64,000 bases of DNA from the NCBI RefSeq assembly GCF_017068455.1, contig NZ_CP070608.1:3391488-3455487 (forward strand), written 5' to 3'. A program made the translations under genes and the position numbers. The stretch comes from Fulvivirga lutea. GTDB taxonomy: Bacteria; Bacteroidota; Bacteroidia; Cytophagales; Cyclobacteriaceae. This document shows, one piece after another, positions 33,373 to 41,667 of the stretch (position 1 is the first letter of the stretch; the number at the start of each line of letters is the position of its first letter). Under the pieces are notes generated by a model. It was not told the origin of the DNA and made no database searches. It worked only from the letters and a program-made list of their open reading frames with translations.

Positions 33373-35808
33373 TTAAAAATCATCGCTTCCATCAAAGTCA
33401 CCACCTTCTCGCCTGCTTCTTCTAGGTTTTTTCTGGTTCACTCTGTATGTAAATGATAACGTGATTTGTCTTGCCCTCCATTGAAATTCGCTCTCCTCCA
33501 CCAAAGTAGGTGTGTCTAGCGTGCCTCGCCATTTTCTGGAATTAAATACATCTCTAACACTTAATGTAATGGTGCCTTTATCATCAAAAACATCAGTGTT
33601 TGCACCTAAATCCATGGAATAAAAGCTTTTACGTGTTCCCTGCACAGTATTTTCCGGTGCTCTATAATTTCCACTAACCTGAATATCAACGGTACCTAAT
33701 TTAATTCTTGAATTCAGTCTGAAGTTGGCGGTTAAAGCGTCACGATCCAACACCTGCCCCTCATAAGAACCATTGGTCATAGCACGATAAAAATTGGCAT
33801 TACCATTTACGTTCAACCATTTTACAGGATCGTAACTAAAATTAGCTTCTAAACCGAAAGCATCTTCTACCCCAATGTTGTAGGGTGTGGAAATAGTGGC
33901 CGGTTGTCCGGCAAATGTTCCGGCTACATCAATTCTTTCAATTACACCGGTAGTATATCTATAGTATGCCCCAAAATAAATGGAGGCATTATCCAAATTA
34001 TTCAAGACTCCGAACTCATAAGAATCTGTATAAGCAGGATCTACATTAGTATTTCCCCTGCGTATATTCCTTGGATCAGTGAATGAATAAAACGGATTTA
34101 AGAGCCAAAATCTTGGTCTTGATATTCTTCTGCTGTAACTAGCTTGCAACGTTCTGGCCTTGCTTAAATTGTAGCTAATAAATGCACTTGGGAAGGCATT
34201 CAGATACTCTTTATCTACTTTAACATCCCCTTCCCGCTGATAGGTAGTAATGTAAGTCTGCTCGAAACGAACTCCTAACTGATACCCCCACTTATCCATT
34301 TTATTTTCAAAAATAGCATAGGCAGCATGGACATCTTCATCATATTCAAACCTGTTACTCAAATTCAATCCTTCAAAAACTTCCTCAATAGGCACAAACT
34401 GACCAGTGGAATCACGTTCTTTCACCTCATAATCACTGGTTATCTCCCTGATTGTTCCTCGATACCCGGTTTCAAACTTTTTACCGTCTGAAAATGGGTA
34501 AACATAATCCACCTGCATTAAGATGCTCTTGTCGCCTTGAACATTCAATGATCTCTGATATTCCGCTAAAGACTCGCCCATTTGCAGATCAGCCTGGCCT
34601 ATAGAAGAATCTTCAGTTTCATCATTATTACGATATTGAACTTGCGTGTTTAACTCGTGCCCTTTACCCTCAAATTGTCGTTGATAATTTAATTGATATT
34701 CGAAATTATTATCATCTTCAATTTCGGTATCTTTTCTAAGAGTATTTCCAATTAATTGGCGTTGTGAGTTTCTATCTAGATAGCTAAGTTCTGAGATATT
34801 TTCTTCGTCCGATATTCTCACTAATCCTGAAGCGGTTAGAATATTTTTCTCATTAAAATAAAAATCTGTACCTATTCTAACGTTGTGCGCAAGTCCGCTC
34901 CTTACTCTATCATTATTAATGTAGGTGAACAAGGTGTCCGTCCCGAAGGATGTCCTATCTGTATAACCCCCACCAGGATTTTCGCGGTAATTGATTCCAT
35001 AGCTCGCGAATAAATTGAATTTACCTGTTCTGTAATTGGCATTACCAGAAAATCCATAGTTGTAAGGGTAGCCTATATTGGCAGTAAACGCTCCGTTAAA
35101 GCCTCCTTGTTTTTCCTTTTTTAAGATAATATTAATGATACCAGCAGAACCTTCAGCATCATATCTGGCCGATGGATTGGTAACAACTTCAATTCTTTCT
35201 ATCAACCCGCCTTGTAACTGCCGCAACCCATCTTGATTATTGATACCCACTAATCCTGAGGGTTTTCCATTGACGAGAATCCGCACATTGTTACTCCCGC
35301 GCAGGCTCACATTACCTTCAACATCTACTGCAACAGAAGGTATTTGATCCAAAATTTCTGAAGCATTTGCTCCTATATTGGCAATATTCTCGGCTACATT
35401 AAAAACCCTTTTATCAAGCTCCAATTGCATCTGATCTTTGGCACCAGTGACCACCACTTCATCAAGGGTTTCCGTATCAGGATTCAAAACTATATTTCCC
35501 AGATTAACTTGACGATCCGCATCGCCAATTGTCACCGATAAAAATTGACTGTTGTAAGAGATAAACTGAACTTTAAGTATGTAATTTCCTTTCTTGGTTT
35601 TTAATTGAAATCTACCTTCAGAATCAGTAATAACCCCATCAATGAGTGAACTATCGGATATGTTTAATAAACTCACTGTAGAGAACTCGAGTCCACTATT
35701 TGTAGTGCCATCAATTACTCTACCAGAAAGCTCGTATGTAGTTGAAGACTGGGCTGCTGCATTGAAACATAAAAAATATACTATTGCCAGGATGATCGAT
35801 TTCCTCAT
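33373..35808 (-). CDS. TonB-dependent-receptor-like outer-membrane barrel (OMP_b-brl type)
   Basis: 811 residues: signal MRKSIILAIVYFLCFNAAAQ; a carboxypeptidase-regulatory-like domain (YELSGRVIDGTTNSGLEFST); a plug with the VVTGAKDQMQLELDKRVF block, IANIGANASEILDQIPSVAV and NGKPSG; then a long barrel with SYSRRISRPRFWLLNPFYSF. The last residues are a Arg/Lys/Gly/Asp-rich tail. The blocks after the plug are those of the outer-membrane beta-barrel family common in Bacteroidota. It lies 116 nt downstream of the PadR/ABC permease unit on the same strand and may or may not share its transcript. The ligand is unknown. Confidence 0.9.
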   Translation of the reverse strand: MRKSIILAIVYFLCFNAAAQSSTTYELSGRVIDGTTNSGLEFSTVSLLNISDSSLIDGVITDSEGRFQLKTKKGNYILKVQFISYNSQFLSVTIGDADRQVNLGNIVLNPDTETLDEVVVTGAKDQMQLELDKRVFNVAENIANIGANASEILDQIPSVAVDVEGNVSLRGSNNVRILVNGKPSGLVGINNQDGLRQLQGGLIERIEVVTNPSARYDAEGSAGIINIILKKEKQGGFNGAFTANIGYPYNYGFSGNANYRTGKFNLFASYGINYRENPGGGYTDRTSFGTDTLFTYINNDRVRSGLAHNVRIGTDFYFNEKNILTASGLVRISDEENISELSYLDRNSQRQLIGNTLRKDTEIEDDNNFEYQLNYQRQFEGKGHELNTQVQYRNNDETEDSSIGQADLQMGESLAEYQRSLNVQGDKSILMQVDYVYPFSDGKKFETGYRGTIREITSDYEVKERDSTGQFVPIEEVFEGLNLSNRFEYDEDVHAAYAIFENKMDKWGYQLGVRFEQTYITTYQREGDVKVDKEYLNAFPSAFISYNLSKARTLQASYSRRISRPRFWLLNPFYSFTDPRNIRRGNTNVDPAYTDSYEFGVLNNLDNASIYFGAYYRYTTGVIERIDVAGTFAGQPATISTPYNIGVEDAFGLEANFSYDPVKWLNVNGNANFYRAMTNGSYEGQVLDRDALTANFRLNSRIKLGTVDIQVSGNYRAPENTVQGTRKSFYSMDLGANTDVFDDKGTITLSVRDVFNSRKWRGTLDTPTLVEESEFQWRARQITLSFTYRVNQKKPRRSRREGGDFDGSDDF

Positions 35809-35924
35809 ATGTTAGTTTAACTATTTAAGTCGGATAATGTTCGATTAAGTGTAAAACTAGATGTTTAAACATTAATCATGTAATCTGATGACTAAACAGT
35901 TAAATACATGCGCCAGAAAACCAA

Positions 35925-38534
35925 TTATTCCTGACGTAGCGTTTTTACAGGATTTACTAATGCAGCTTTACCTGACTGAATTACCAAGGTTACGCCCGCA
36001 ATGAAAAGTGTTATAACTAAGCCTAAAACAAAATACAATGGACTCAATGATATTTTATAAGCGAATGAATCAATCCAGTTGTCAGCAAAATAGTACACAA
36101 TGGGCCATGTAATAATATTGGCTATCAGTATAAACAGTGTGAATGATTTGGAAAGAGTAACTATCAAAGATCCGACTGAAGCACCCAACACTTTTCTAAT
36201 GCCCACCTCTTTCATTCGGTATTTGCAGATGAGTGTAATCAAACCATATAAGCCAACAATAGCTATAATGATGGTTACCCATGAGAAGAATTTAACCATA
36301 CCTGCAAACTGCATATCGTTTTTGTAAAGTGATTGCAAATGATCATTTAGCATGACTAAATCAAAAGGTACTTCCGGCACAACTTCCTTCCAATCATTTT
36401 CAATGGATACAATTACATCGTGTAGGTTTCCAGCCTCCACCCGCATGTATATATTTCTGAGTCTGGTGTGCGGATAAATTAGGACTAAAGGCTGAATCTG
36501 GTCGTGTAGTGATGTGAAATGAAAATTCTCGACCACTCCCATGACTGTGCCTTCTCGCTGACCACTTACTCTAATTTGCTTTCCAATGGCTTCTTCAGGA
36601 GTAAGGTTAAAAACTTTAGCAACGCTTTCATTTATTATTACTCCATGAGCACTGTCGTATTCATTGGTGTTGGAGAACTCTTTTCCTGCCAATACCTTAA
36701 CTCCAATAATCTTAAAAAAATCATCGCCAATAGCATTAATTGCCATAGGAACCGGTTCATCTACACCTTCCATAGCAATTGGGCCACTCCCAGTGTCACC
36801 ATCAAGTCGTCCGCCCGCCATCGTTACTCCTGACACATTCGGGTTTTGCATCAGTTTTGTTTTCAGAGGCTCAAAATACCTTTGTAAAACTTCACCGGGC
36901 ATCTGTAATACTGCCAGTTCTTCTTTATCAAATCCCAGATCTTTATTTAGCATAAAGTTAATCTGGCTTGAAATTATAAAACTACCAATCAGCAAGGCGG
37001 ATGTAATGGCAAATTGAACAGTTACTAAAGTGGTTCTTAGAACAGAACCCTTTTGCCCTGTTTTCATCGATCCTTTTAAAACAGTAGATGGATTGAAAGA
37101 AGACATTATAAACGCTGGGTATATACCAGACACAAACCCAATAAATAATGCCAGAGGAACGAAAAGTAAGGCCACTTCTATGTACAATTCATTGGTGAGT
37201 AAATATTCCACACCTAAACTGGCTTGTGCTTGTTCCAGTAAGAATGGTAATAGTAATAAGCCAACTACAACAGATAATAGAGTAAGAACTAGCGGTTCCA
37301 ATAAATATCTCCACCATAAAGCATTCTTTGATGATCCCATTGCCTTACGAACACCTGTTTCTAATGCTCTGGTTAATGATTTGGCAGTAGAAATGTTGGT
37401 AAAGTTAAATGCAGCTAAAACCAGCAATAAAATACCTACACAAGAAAGCACATAGACATAAGAGTAATTACCAACTTTATGAACTTCAGTGTGAATACCA
37501 CTAAAGTAAATCTCATTTAAAGGCTGTAGCTTGTAATCAAAAGCGTTCAGCCGCTCTTCTTCAAAATGTGTTTTAGCAAACTCAGGAAGTTTGGCTTCTA
37601 ATGCCTTATAATCCGCCCCTTCTTTCAGCAAAACATAGGTATGAAATGATATCCAACCCCAATCGTCTAATGTTACCGGGTAGCCGTACGGAACTTCAAA
37701 CGCATCGAATGGCCGGATAAAATCAAAAGGAAAGTGAGTATTCGATGGTATTTCTTCAAACACACCGGTAACTTCTAAAGGAATTTCTCCAACGTCCAAT
37801 ATTTTTCCGATTGGGTTATCATTACCAAAATATTTTTTAGCCATTGGCGCTGTGAGAATAATGCTATTCTTTTTATCCAGTGCGTTTTCCGGATTTCCCT
37901 TTGCTAATGGATAAGAAAATACTGTTAATACCGAAGGGTCAACATAAAATATCTTTTCTTCATAAAACTGATTATCACGATAAGTAACTATTTGATTTGG
38001 TGTATATCTGAACCTTACTGAAGCCTCAACTTCAGGGAAAAACTCTTTAATGGCCGGGCCTAGCGGTGGGCCAACAGTAGGTAGAATTCTATCGCTTCTT
38101 GGGTTTTTAGTTTCATCATAGTTTATGCGAAAAATGCGATCTGACTTTTCGTGAAATCCATCGTAGCTGAGTTGGTAATTAACAATAGTATAAATAACCA
38201 TTGCGCATGTAAGCGCCACAATCAAACCCACCAAACTCAAAACCATATTGGTTTTGTCATTTTTAAATCCTCTAATAGCTACCTTCAGGTAGTTTGCATT
38301 CATTCCCATAATTCCTGATTTATTTTTGAAAATTTTCTTGATTGCAAATGGCTTGAAGAAGCGAATAACTTCAATTGTATAATACCATTTTGCTTTTATA
38401 GAGCTCTGTTCGGCTTTATTGTAAAACTCCTCTTCCAGGTCACCTTCAATCATTTCCAAGAGCTCTGGTTTGCAGAACCATTGCAGAAAGCGCTGCGGCA
38501 ATGAGGGTGGGTTAATATGTTTCAGACCAGACAT
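35925..38534 (-). CDS. MacB/FtsX-type ABC transporter permease with PadR-associated prefix domain
   Basis: 869 residues. An N-terminal permease-prefix domain (LPQRFLQWFCKPELLEMIEG, with DLEEEFYNKAE) precedes two MacB_PCD/FtsX repeats. Each repeat has one membrane helix, a periplasmic core domain and three FtsX helices (for example FNFTNISTAKSLTRALETGV and GLYGLITLICKYRMKEVGI). It is a mechanotransmission-type permease for export or envelope stress rather than a channel. No ATPase gene is adjacent, so it must use an ATPase encoded elsewhere. The PadR stop and this ATG overlap by one nt (TAATG). Confidence 0.9.
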   Translation of the reverse strand: MSGLKHINPPSLPQRFLQWFCKPELLEMIEGDLEEEFYNKAEQSSIKAKWYYTIEVIRFFKPFAIKKIFKNKSGIMGMNANYLKVAIRGFKNDKTNMVLSLVGLIVALTCAMVIYTIVNYQLSYDGFHEKSDRIFRINYDETKNPRSDRILPTVGPPLGPAIKEFFPEVEASVRFRYTPNQIVTYRDNQFYEEKIFYVDPSVLTVFSYPLAKGNPENALDKKNSIILTAPMAKKYFGNDNPIGKILDVGEIPLEVTGVFEEIPSNTHFPFDFIRPFDAFEVPYGYPVTLDDWGWISFHTYVLLKEGADYKALEAKLPEFAKTHFEEERLNAFDYKLQPLNEIYFSGIHTEVHKVGNYSYVYVLSCVGILLLVLAAFNFTNISTAKSLTRALETGVRKAMGSSKNALWWRYLLEPLVLTLLSVVVGLLLLPFLLEQAQASLGVEYLLTNELYIEVALLFVPLALFIGFVSGIYPAFIMSSFNPSTVLKGSMKTGQKGSVLRTTLVTVQFAITSALLIGSFIISSQINFMLNKDLGFDKEELAVLQMPGEVLQRYFEPLKTKLMQNPNVSGVTMAGGRLDGDTGSGPIAMEGVDEPVPMAINAIGDDFFKIIGVKVLAGKEFSNTNEYDSAHGVIINESVAKVFNLTPEEAIGKQIRVSGQREGTVMGVVENFHFTSLHDQIQPLVLIYPHTRLRNIYMRVEAGNLHDVIVSIENDWKEVVPEVPFDLVMLNDHLQSLYKNDMQFAGMVKFFSWVTIIIAIVGLYGLITLICKYRMKEVGIRKVLGASVGSLIVTLSKSFTLFILIANIITWPIVYYFADNWIDSFAYKISLSPLYFVLGLVITLFIAGVTLVIQSGKAALVNPVKTLRQE

Positions 38535-38866
38535 TAGCTATTGTTTAATGCCACTTTATTCATGTCTGCCCAAAGTTGCTCTCTTAGTTCTTTCACTTCT
38601 TCCAGAGCCTTAGCACCATACGCAGTGATGAAGAAATACTTTTTCCTTTTCCCACCTCTTTTATTCGATGCCTCGCCAAATTCACTTTCTAAAAAACCCT
38701 TTTCTTCTAACCTGTGTAGTGAAGCATGTACAGCACTAAGTGTTACACTCCTACCGGACCTATCTGTTATCTCATCTTTAATGGATACTCCATAAGCCTT
38801 TGGATGAAGCACTCCTATCGCCAGCATTACCAACTCTTCAAACTCTCCTAAATTTGTTCCTTTCAT
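38534..38866 (-). CDS. PadR-family transcriptional regulator
   Basis: 110 residues: PadR winged helix (GEFEELVMLAIGVLHPKAYG, VTLSAVHASLHRLEEKGFLE, RGGKRKKYFFITAYGAKAL) with a short C-terminal dimerisation helix. PadR regulators of this size usually repress the operon they head and respond to small molecules or envelope stress. It is directly coupled to the ABC permease. The upstream region holds repeated TGTAGAT half-sites that are probable operators. Confidence 0.92.
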   Translation of the reverse strand: MKGTNLGEFEELVMLAIGVLHPKAYGVSIKDEITDRSGRSVTLSAVHASLHRLEEKGFLESEFGEASNKRGGKRKKYFFITAYGAKALEEVKELREQLWADMNKVALNNS

Positions 38867-38876
38867 TTAAACTTAG

Positions 38877-38961
38877 ATTTACATATTATTCGTAAATGTA
38901 GATAATAAGGTTTCATTAAATTCAATTTTGTAGATAAAATAATCTTTTCCATCTACAAAAT
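38877..38961. promoter_or_regulatory. Cluster of TGTAGAT half-sites and dyads upstream of padR
   Basis: ATTTAC (38877-38882) / GTAAAT (38892-38897) form one dyad. ATTTTGTAGAT (38925-38935) / ATCTACAAAAT (38951-38961) form a perfect 11-bp inverted repeat with a 15-nt spacer. TGTAGAT occurs three times (38897-38903, 38929-38935 and inverted at 38951-38957). The cluster lies directly before the PadR gene and fits autoregulation. Confidence 0.6.
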
Positions 38962-39109
38962 CGTCTGAATCAGTTTACAAAATAACGAGCAAGACATCAG
39001 TCAACTAAAATGCTTAAATAGCTAACTAACTGATAAGCATAACTATCCTCTATGAGACAATTGATATTAATTATGTATAATCTACTGGTATGAGAGAACC
39101 AAAATTGTA

Positions 39110-39117
39110 TACATTTG
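39110..39117 (+). promoter_or_regulatory. TAnnTTTG -7 element for trxA
   Basis: TACATTTG, a perfect consensus match, lies 44 nt before the thioredoxin ATG, giving an ordinary 5' leader. A strong -33 TTTG is not evident. Confidence 0.5.
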
Positions 39118-39161
39118 CGTTTTGACTGCAAAAAGGATTTTCAATTTATAAATAAAATATA

Positions 39162-39485
39162 ATGAGCAAAGCAATTGAAATTACAGATTCAAATTTTGAC
39201 GAAATCGTCAATAGCGATAAACCAGTACTAGTTGATTTTTGGGCTGAATGGTGCGGACCATGTAAAATGATCGGACCCGTTGTTGAAGAGTTAGCTGGTG
39301 AATATGACGGAAAAGCCGTTATTGGTAAAATGAATGTGGATGAAAACCCAAATATTCCTGTAAAATTTGGAATCAGAAGCATCCCTACCCTATTGGTTTT
39401 CAAAGGCGGTGAAATTGTTGACAAACAAGTTGGAGCAGTTCCTAAAGGAGTGTTAGCTCAAAAACTTGATGCACAATTAGCGTAA
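39162..39485 (+). CDS. trxA: Thioredoxin
   Basis: This cytoplasmic thiol-disulfide reductase donates electrons to ribonucleotide reductase and others. Its 107 residues include the WCGPCK active site (30-35), the buried Asp in VLVDFWAEW and the cis-Pro in GIRSIPTLLVFKGG. It has no signal peptide. It stands alone, with its own -7 box upstream and a strong terminator downstream shared with the convergent FKBP gene. Confidence 0.97.
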   Translation: MSKAIEITDSNFDEIVNSDKPVLVDFWAEWCGPCKMIGPVVEELAGEYDGKAVIGKMNVDENPNIPVKFGIRSIPTLLVFKGGEIVDKQVGAVPKGVLAQKLDAQLA

Positions 39486-39503
39486 CTATAAATCACAAGC
39501 AAC

Positions 39504-39535
39504 AAAAAAGCCTCTACAATGCAGAGGCTTTTTTT
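39504..39535. terminator. Bidirectional rho-independent terminator between trxA and the FKBP gene
   Basis: The stem AAAAAAGCCTCT / AGAGGCTTTTTT has a 7-nt loop. It has a T-run on either strand and sits between convergent genes, so it can end both transcripts. Confidence 0.88.
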
Positions 39536-39551
39536 ATGGGCTTAATTTTAA

Positions 39552-39980
39552 TTAAACTATTTCAACTAGCTCAATTTCAAATGTCAAATCTTTTCCAGCT
39601 AGTGGATGATTTGCGTCTATTTCAATGTTTTCTTCGTCAATTGATGTAACAACAACAGGAATCGCTTGTCCTGACGGCTGTTGCATACTTAGCTGCTGAC
39701 CCACCGATGGGCTTAAATCAGGCGGTAATTGTGCTTTAGGTACCGAAACAATCATATCATCATTTCTCTCACCATATGCTTCTTTAGAAGGTATTTCCGC
39801 TGTTTTTTTATCGCCAATTTTCATTCCATGCACAGCTTTATCAAACCCTGCTATCATCATTCCTGCTCCTAATTCAAATTCAAGGGGCTCTCTTTCAACA
39901 GAAGAATCAAATACTGATCCATCGTTTAATTTACCTGTGTAATGTACTTTAACTTTGTCCCCTTTTTTTGCTTCAGACAT
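39552..39980 (-). CDS. FKBP-type peptidyl-prolyl isomerase, SlyD-like
   Basis: 142 residues. The FKBP half-domains DKVKVHYTGKLNDGSVFDSS and MKIGDKKTAEIPSKEAYGER surround an insert-in-flap region (DMIVSVPKAQLPPDLSPSVG), and the end is NHPLAGKDLTFEIELVEI, as in SlyD. It catalyses prolyl cis-trans isomerisation and acts as a chaperone. There is no His-rich metal-binding tail, unlike E. coli SlyD. Cytoplasmic, as no signal is present. The 5' leader on the minus strand contains a CCCTTG/CAAGGG hairpin (40009-40025). Confidence 0.92.
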   Translation of the reverse strand: MSEAKKGDKVKVHYTGKLNDGSVFDSSVEREPLEFELGAGMMIAGFDKAVHGMKIGDKKTAEIPSKEAYGERNDDMIVSVPKAQLPPDLSPSVGQQLSMQQPSGQAIPVVVTSIDEENIEIDANHPLAGKDLTFEIELVEIV

Positions 39981-40028
39981 AATTTTTTACTTTTTGTTCT
40001 ATTATAATCCCTTGTTTTTCAAGGGCTG

Positions 40029-40036
40029 CAAAGGTA
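40029..40036 (-). promoter_or_regulatory. TAnnTTTG -7 element for the FKBP gene
   Basis: The minus strand reads TACCTTTG. Transcription would start about 40024 and run through a small hairpin (CCCTTG/CAAGGG, 40009-40025) before the ATG at 39980. A TTTG lies 13-14 nt upstream, closer than usual. Confidence 0.45.
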
Positions 40037-40120
40037 GCCATTAATGACCCAAAAAAAAATTAGCTATAAAATGTGTACCTTTTTCTAACTCCTGCATTAT
40101 AAGGGTACTTCATTTCTAAA

Positions 40121-40194
40121 CAATGTTCGTGAGACATTGTAAAGGCGGTGATATCCGGCCTCGGAAATGGACAGCCGTTGGCCGGATATTTTTA
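40121..40194 (+). promoter_or_regulatory. Two-hairpin leader ending in a terminator-like stem before the sigma gene
   Basis: Hairpin 1 is ACAATG (40121-40126) / CATTGT (40136-40141). Hairpin 2 is ATATCCGGCC (40152-40161) / GGCCGGATAT (40181-40190), with an inner CGG/CCG pairing, followed by TTTT. The second stem ends 16 nt before the ATG of the sigma factor. It reads as an attenuator or the end of a short RNA on the plus strand. It does not match SRP RNA or 6S RNA. Confidence 0.6.
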
Positions 40195-40205
40195 AATTAG
40201 ATTAA

Positions 40206-40907
40206 ATGATAGTTAGTAGCAAATACACATACTCAAAGGCCTACATACTTTACTGCTATGTCTGCCATTTGTATTCTGTTGCAAATACTTATCTTGCTAA
40301 ATCTGTATTATTTGCCGAGTCTTTAATAAATTCTGATTATCACTTAACAAAAGAAGAAATTACTGAAGAGCTGGAAGTCATAAAAAAATGTCAGAAAAAC
40401 CCTGAGCACTTCGCTAAAATATATATCAAGTACTATGATCAGATTTTCTTGTTCGTAAATAAGCGTGTTGATAATCTTGATGTAACCGCAGAACTGACTT
40501 CACGCATATTTCTGAAGTGCTTAAAAAATATTGGGAAATTCAAATTCATGGGTGTTCCATTTTCAGCCTGGTTATACAAAATTACTATCAACGAGGTGAA
40601 TTTATTTTTTAGAAACGAAGCAAGATTTACCCGATCAGTAAGTATCCAAAGCGGTCATTTAGATCAGCTAGTGAGTGAAATAGATTATTCAGAACCATTA
40701 ATAGACCCACATGTTCTAATACCCGTTTTACTCGAACAATTGAATGAAGATGAAATTCAGTTTATAGAATTAAGATTCTTTGAGAATCGTTCTTTTAAAG
40801 AAATAGGATACCTGTTAAGTACTAGTGAGGTGAATGCTAAAGTAAAAACGTACCGCATTTTAAAGAAATTAAAGAAATTGTCAGAAAACATTAAATACGA
40901 ACAATAA
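40206..40907 (+). CDS. Sigma-70-family (ECF-like) RNA polymerase sigma factor
   Basis: 233 residues. Region 2 is FAKIYIKYYDQIFLFVNKRV to FSAWLYKITINEVNLFFRNE; region 4 is LNEDEIQFIELRFFENRSFK with EIGYLLSTSEVNAKVKTYR. The first ~50 residues (from MIVSSKYTYSKAYILYCYV) are unusual for the family. ATG 40206 is the only ATG before region 2, so either the extension is real or a non-ATG start (for example TTG near 40270) is used. The stop overlaps the next ATG by one nt. The next two genes encode small membrane and exported proteins, an arrangement like sigma, anti-sigma and sensor. Confidence 0.85.
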   Translation: MIVSSKYTYSKAYILYCYVCHLYSVANTYLAKSVLFAESLINSDYHLTKEEITEELEVIKKCQKNPEHFAKIYIKYYDQIFLFVNKRVDNLDVTAELTSRIFLKCLKNIGKFKFMGVPFSAWLYKITINEVNLFFRNEARFTRSVSIQSGHLDQLVSEIDYSEPLIDPHVLIPVLLEQLNEDEIQFIELRFFENRSFKEIGYLLSTSEVNAKVKTYRILKKLKKLSENIKYEQ

Positions 40908-41143
40908 TGTCACGTATTAAAGTAAAAATAGACCCCGATATTCCATCATTAGATGTAATACACAGCTACAGAGATTTTAATAGCTTAATGGATAACTATA
41001 GAAAGTACTATAGCACTTCCGGAATACGCTACATGTTTGTTTATGAGAAAAAGAAACTCGTATACATTGTAATTATTATCATCTTCCTCTTGTTATTATT
41101 ATTTGGTAATGATTCAGAAGCTGCTAATCATATTACTCTTTAG
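40907..41143 (+). CDS. Small tail-anchored membrane protein, possible anti-sigma partner
   Basis: 78 residues: a soluble N-terminus of about 50 residues (MSRIKVKIDPDIPSLDVIHS, KYYSTSGIRYMFVYEKKK), then one membrane helix (LVYIVIIIIFLLLLLFG) and a short tail on the far side. It is translationally coupled to the sigma gene (one-nt overlap) and overlaps the next gene by 35 nt. The topology is that of a minimal membrane-bound regulator of the sigma factor. I recognise no anti-sigma motif, so that role is inferred from position only. Confidence 0.7.
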   Translation: MSRIKVKIDPDIPSLDVIHSYRDFNSLMDNYRKYYSTSGIRYMFVYEKKKLVYIVIIIIFLLLLLFGNDSEAANHITL

Positions 41144-41663
41144 CATTGTTGTTTCAGCAACTTATGCGCAAGAAGTAACTATATACACACCCGAAAACAA
41201 CTTAACCGATCAATTTGTGGCTTCACTCTGCGATGCAGCACGAAACCCACCACCGTCAGATCAATTGGCACCATCTAAACTTGAGCTTTTAATTATTCAA
41301 GCCGCAGGCACAGAGTTTCAAGCAGAAGATCAAGCGGCTAAGTCATTAGAGTGGCACAAAAAGTATGCAGAACAATGTTACTGCAGCCAAACAGAAAAGT
41401 TCGAAAAGGGGGGTATTCTGCGCCAGGTGGTGCAAAGTAACTTTCGGGAATTTGCAAACATTGTAGGGCCAAACAATCGCCTGTCACTATATTTAGAATT
41501 TAAAGACCCGCACGATGGTATGACCATTTTGGAGTATATCAACAATAAAAGAATAAGCATTGAAAAGGCGCATGACGATAAGCGGTTCGAGTTCCAGCAA
41601 GATGAAGAATGGAGAAATATCATGTTCTTTTATTTTTTATTCTCCGAATTCAGCATTAATTAG
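41109..41663 (+). CDS. Exported protein of unknown function in the sigma-factor operon
   Basis: The start is the ATG at 41109 (MIQKLLIILLFSIVVSATYAQ, a clear signal peptide); a TTG two codons upstream is in frame but needless. The mature part of about 160 residues is helical and polar (SKLELLIIQAAGTEFQAEDQ, KSLEWHKKYAEQCYCSQTEK), with three Cys: one in SLCDAARN and two in QCYCSQ. I recognise no family. Its 5' end overlaps the tail-anchored protein gene and its stop is 4 nt before the TRIC-type gene, so it belongs to the same operon. A periplasmic sensor role is possible but unsupported by motif. Confidence 0.7.
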   Translation: MIQKLLIILLFSIVVSATYAQEVTIYTPENNLTDQFVASLCDAARNPPPSDQLAPSKLELLIIQAAGTEFQAEDQAAKSLEWHKKYAEQCYCSQTEKFEKGGILRQVVQSNFREFANIVGPNNRLSLYLEFKDPHDGMTILEYINNKRISIEKAHDDKRFEFQQDEEWRNIMFFYFLFSEFSIN

Positions 41664-41667
41664 CTGA

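Noticed and set aside
40121-40194. SRP RNA, 6S RNA or tmRNA
   Set aside because: The GGAAG-type SRP loop, the 6S open-promoter bulge and the tmRNA tRNA-like ends are all absent; the region is too short for the last two.
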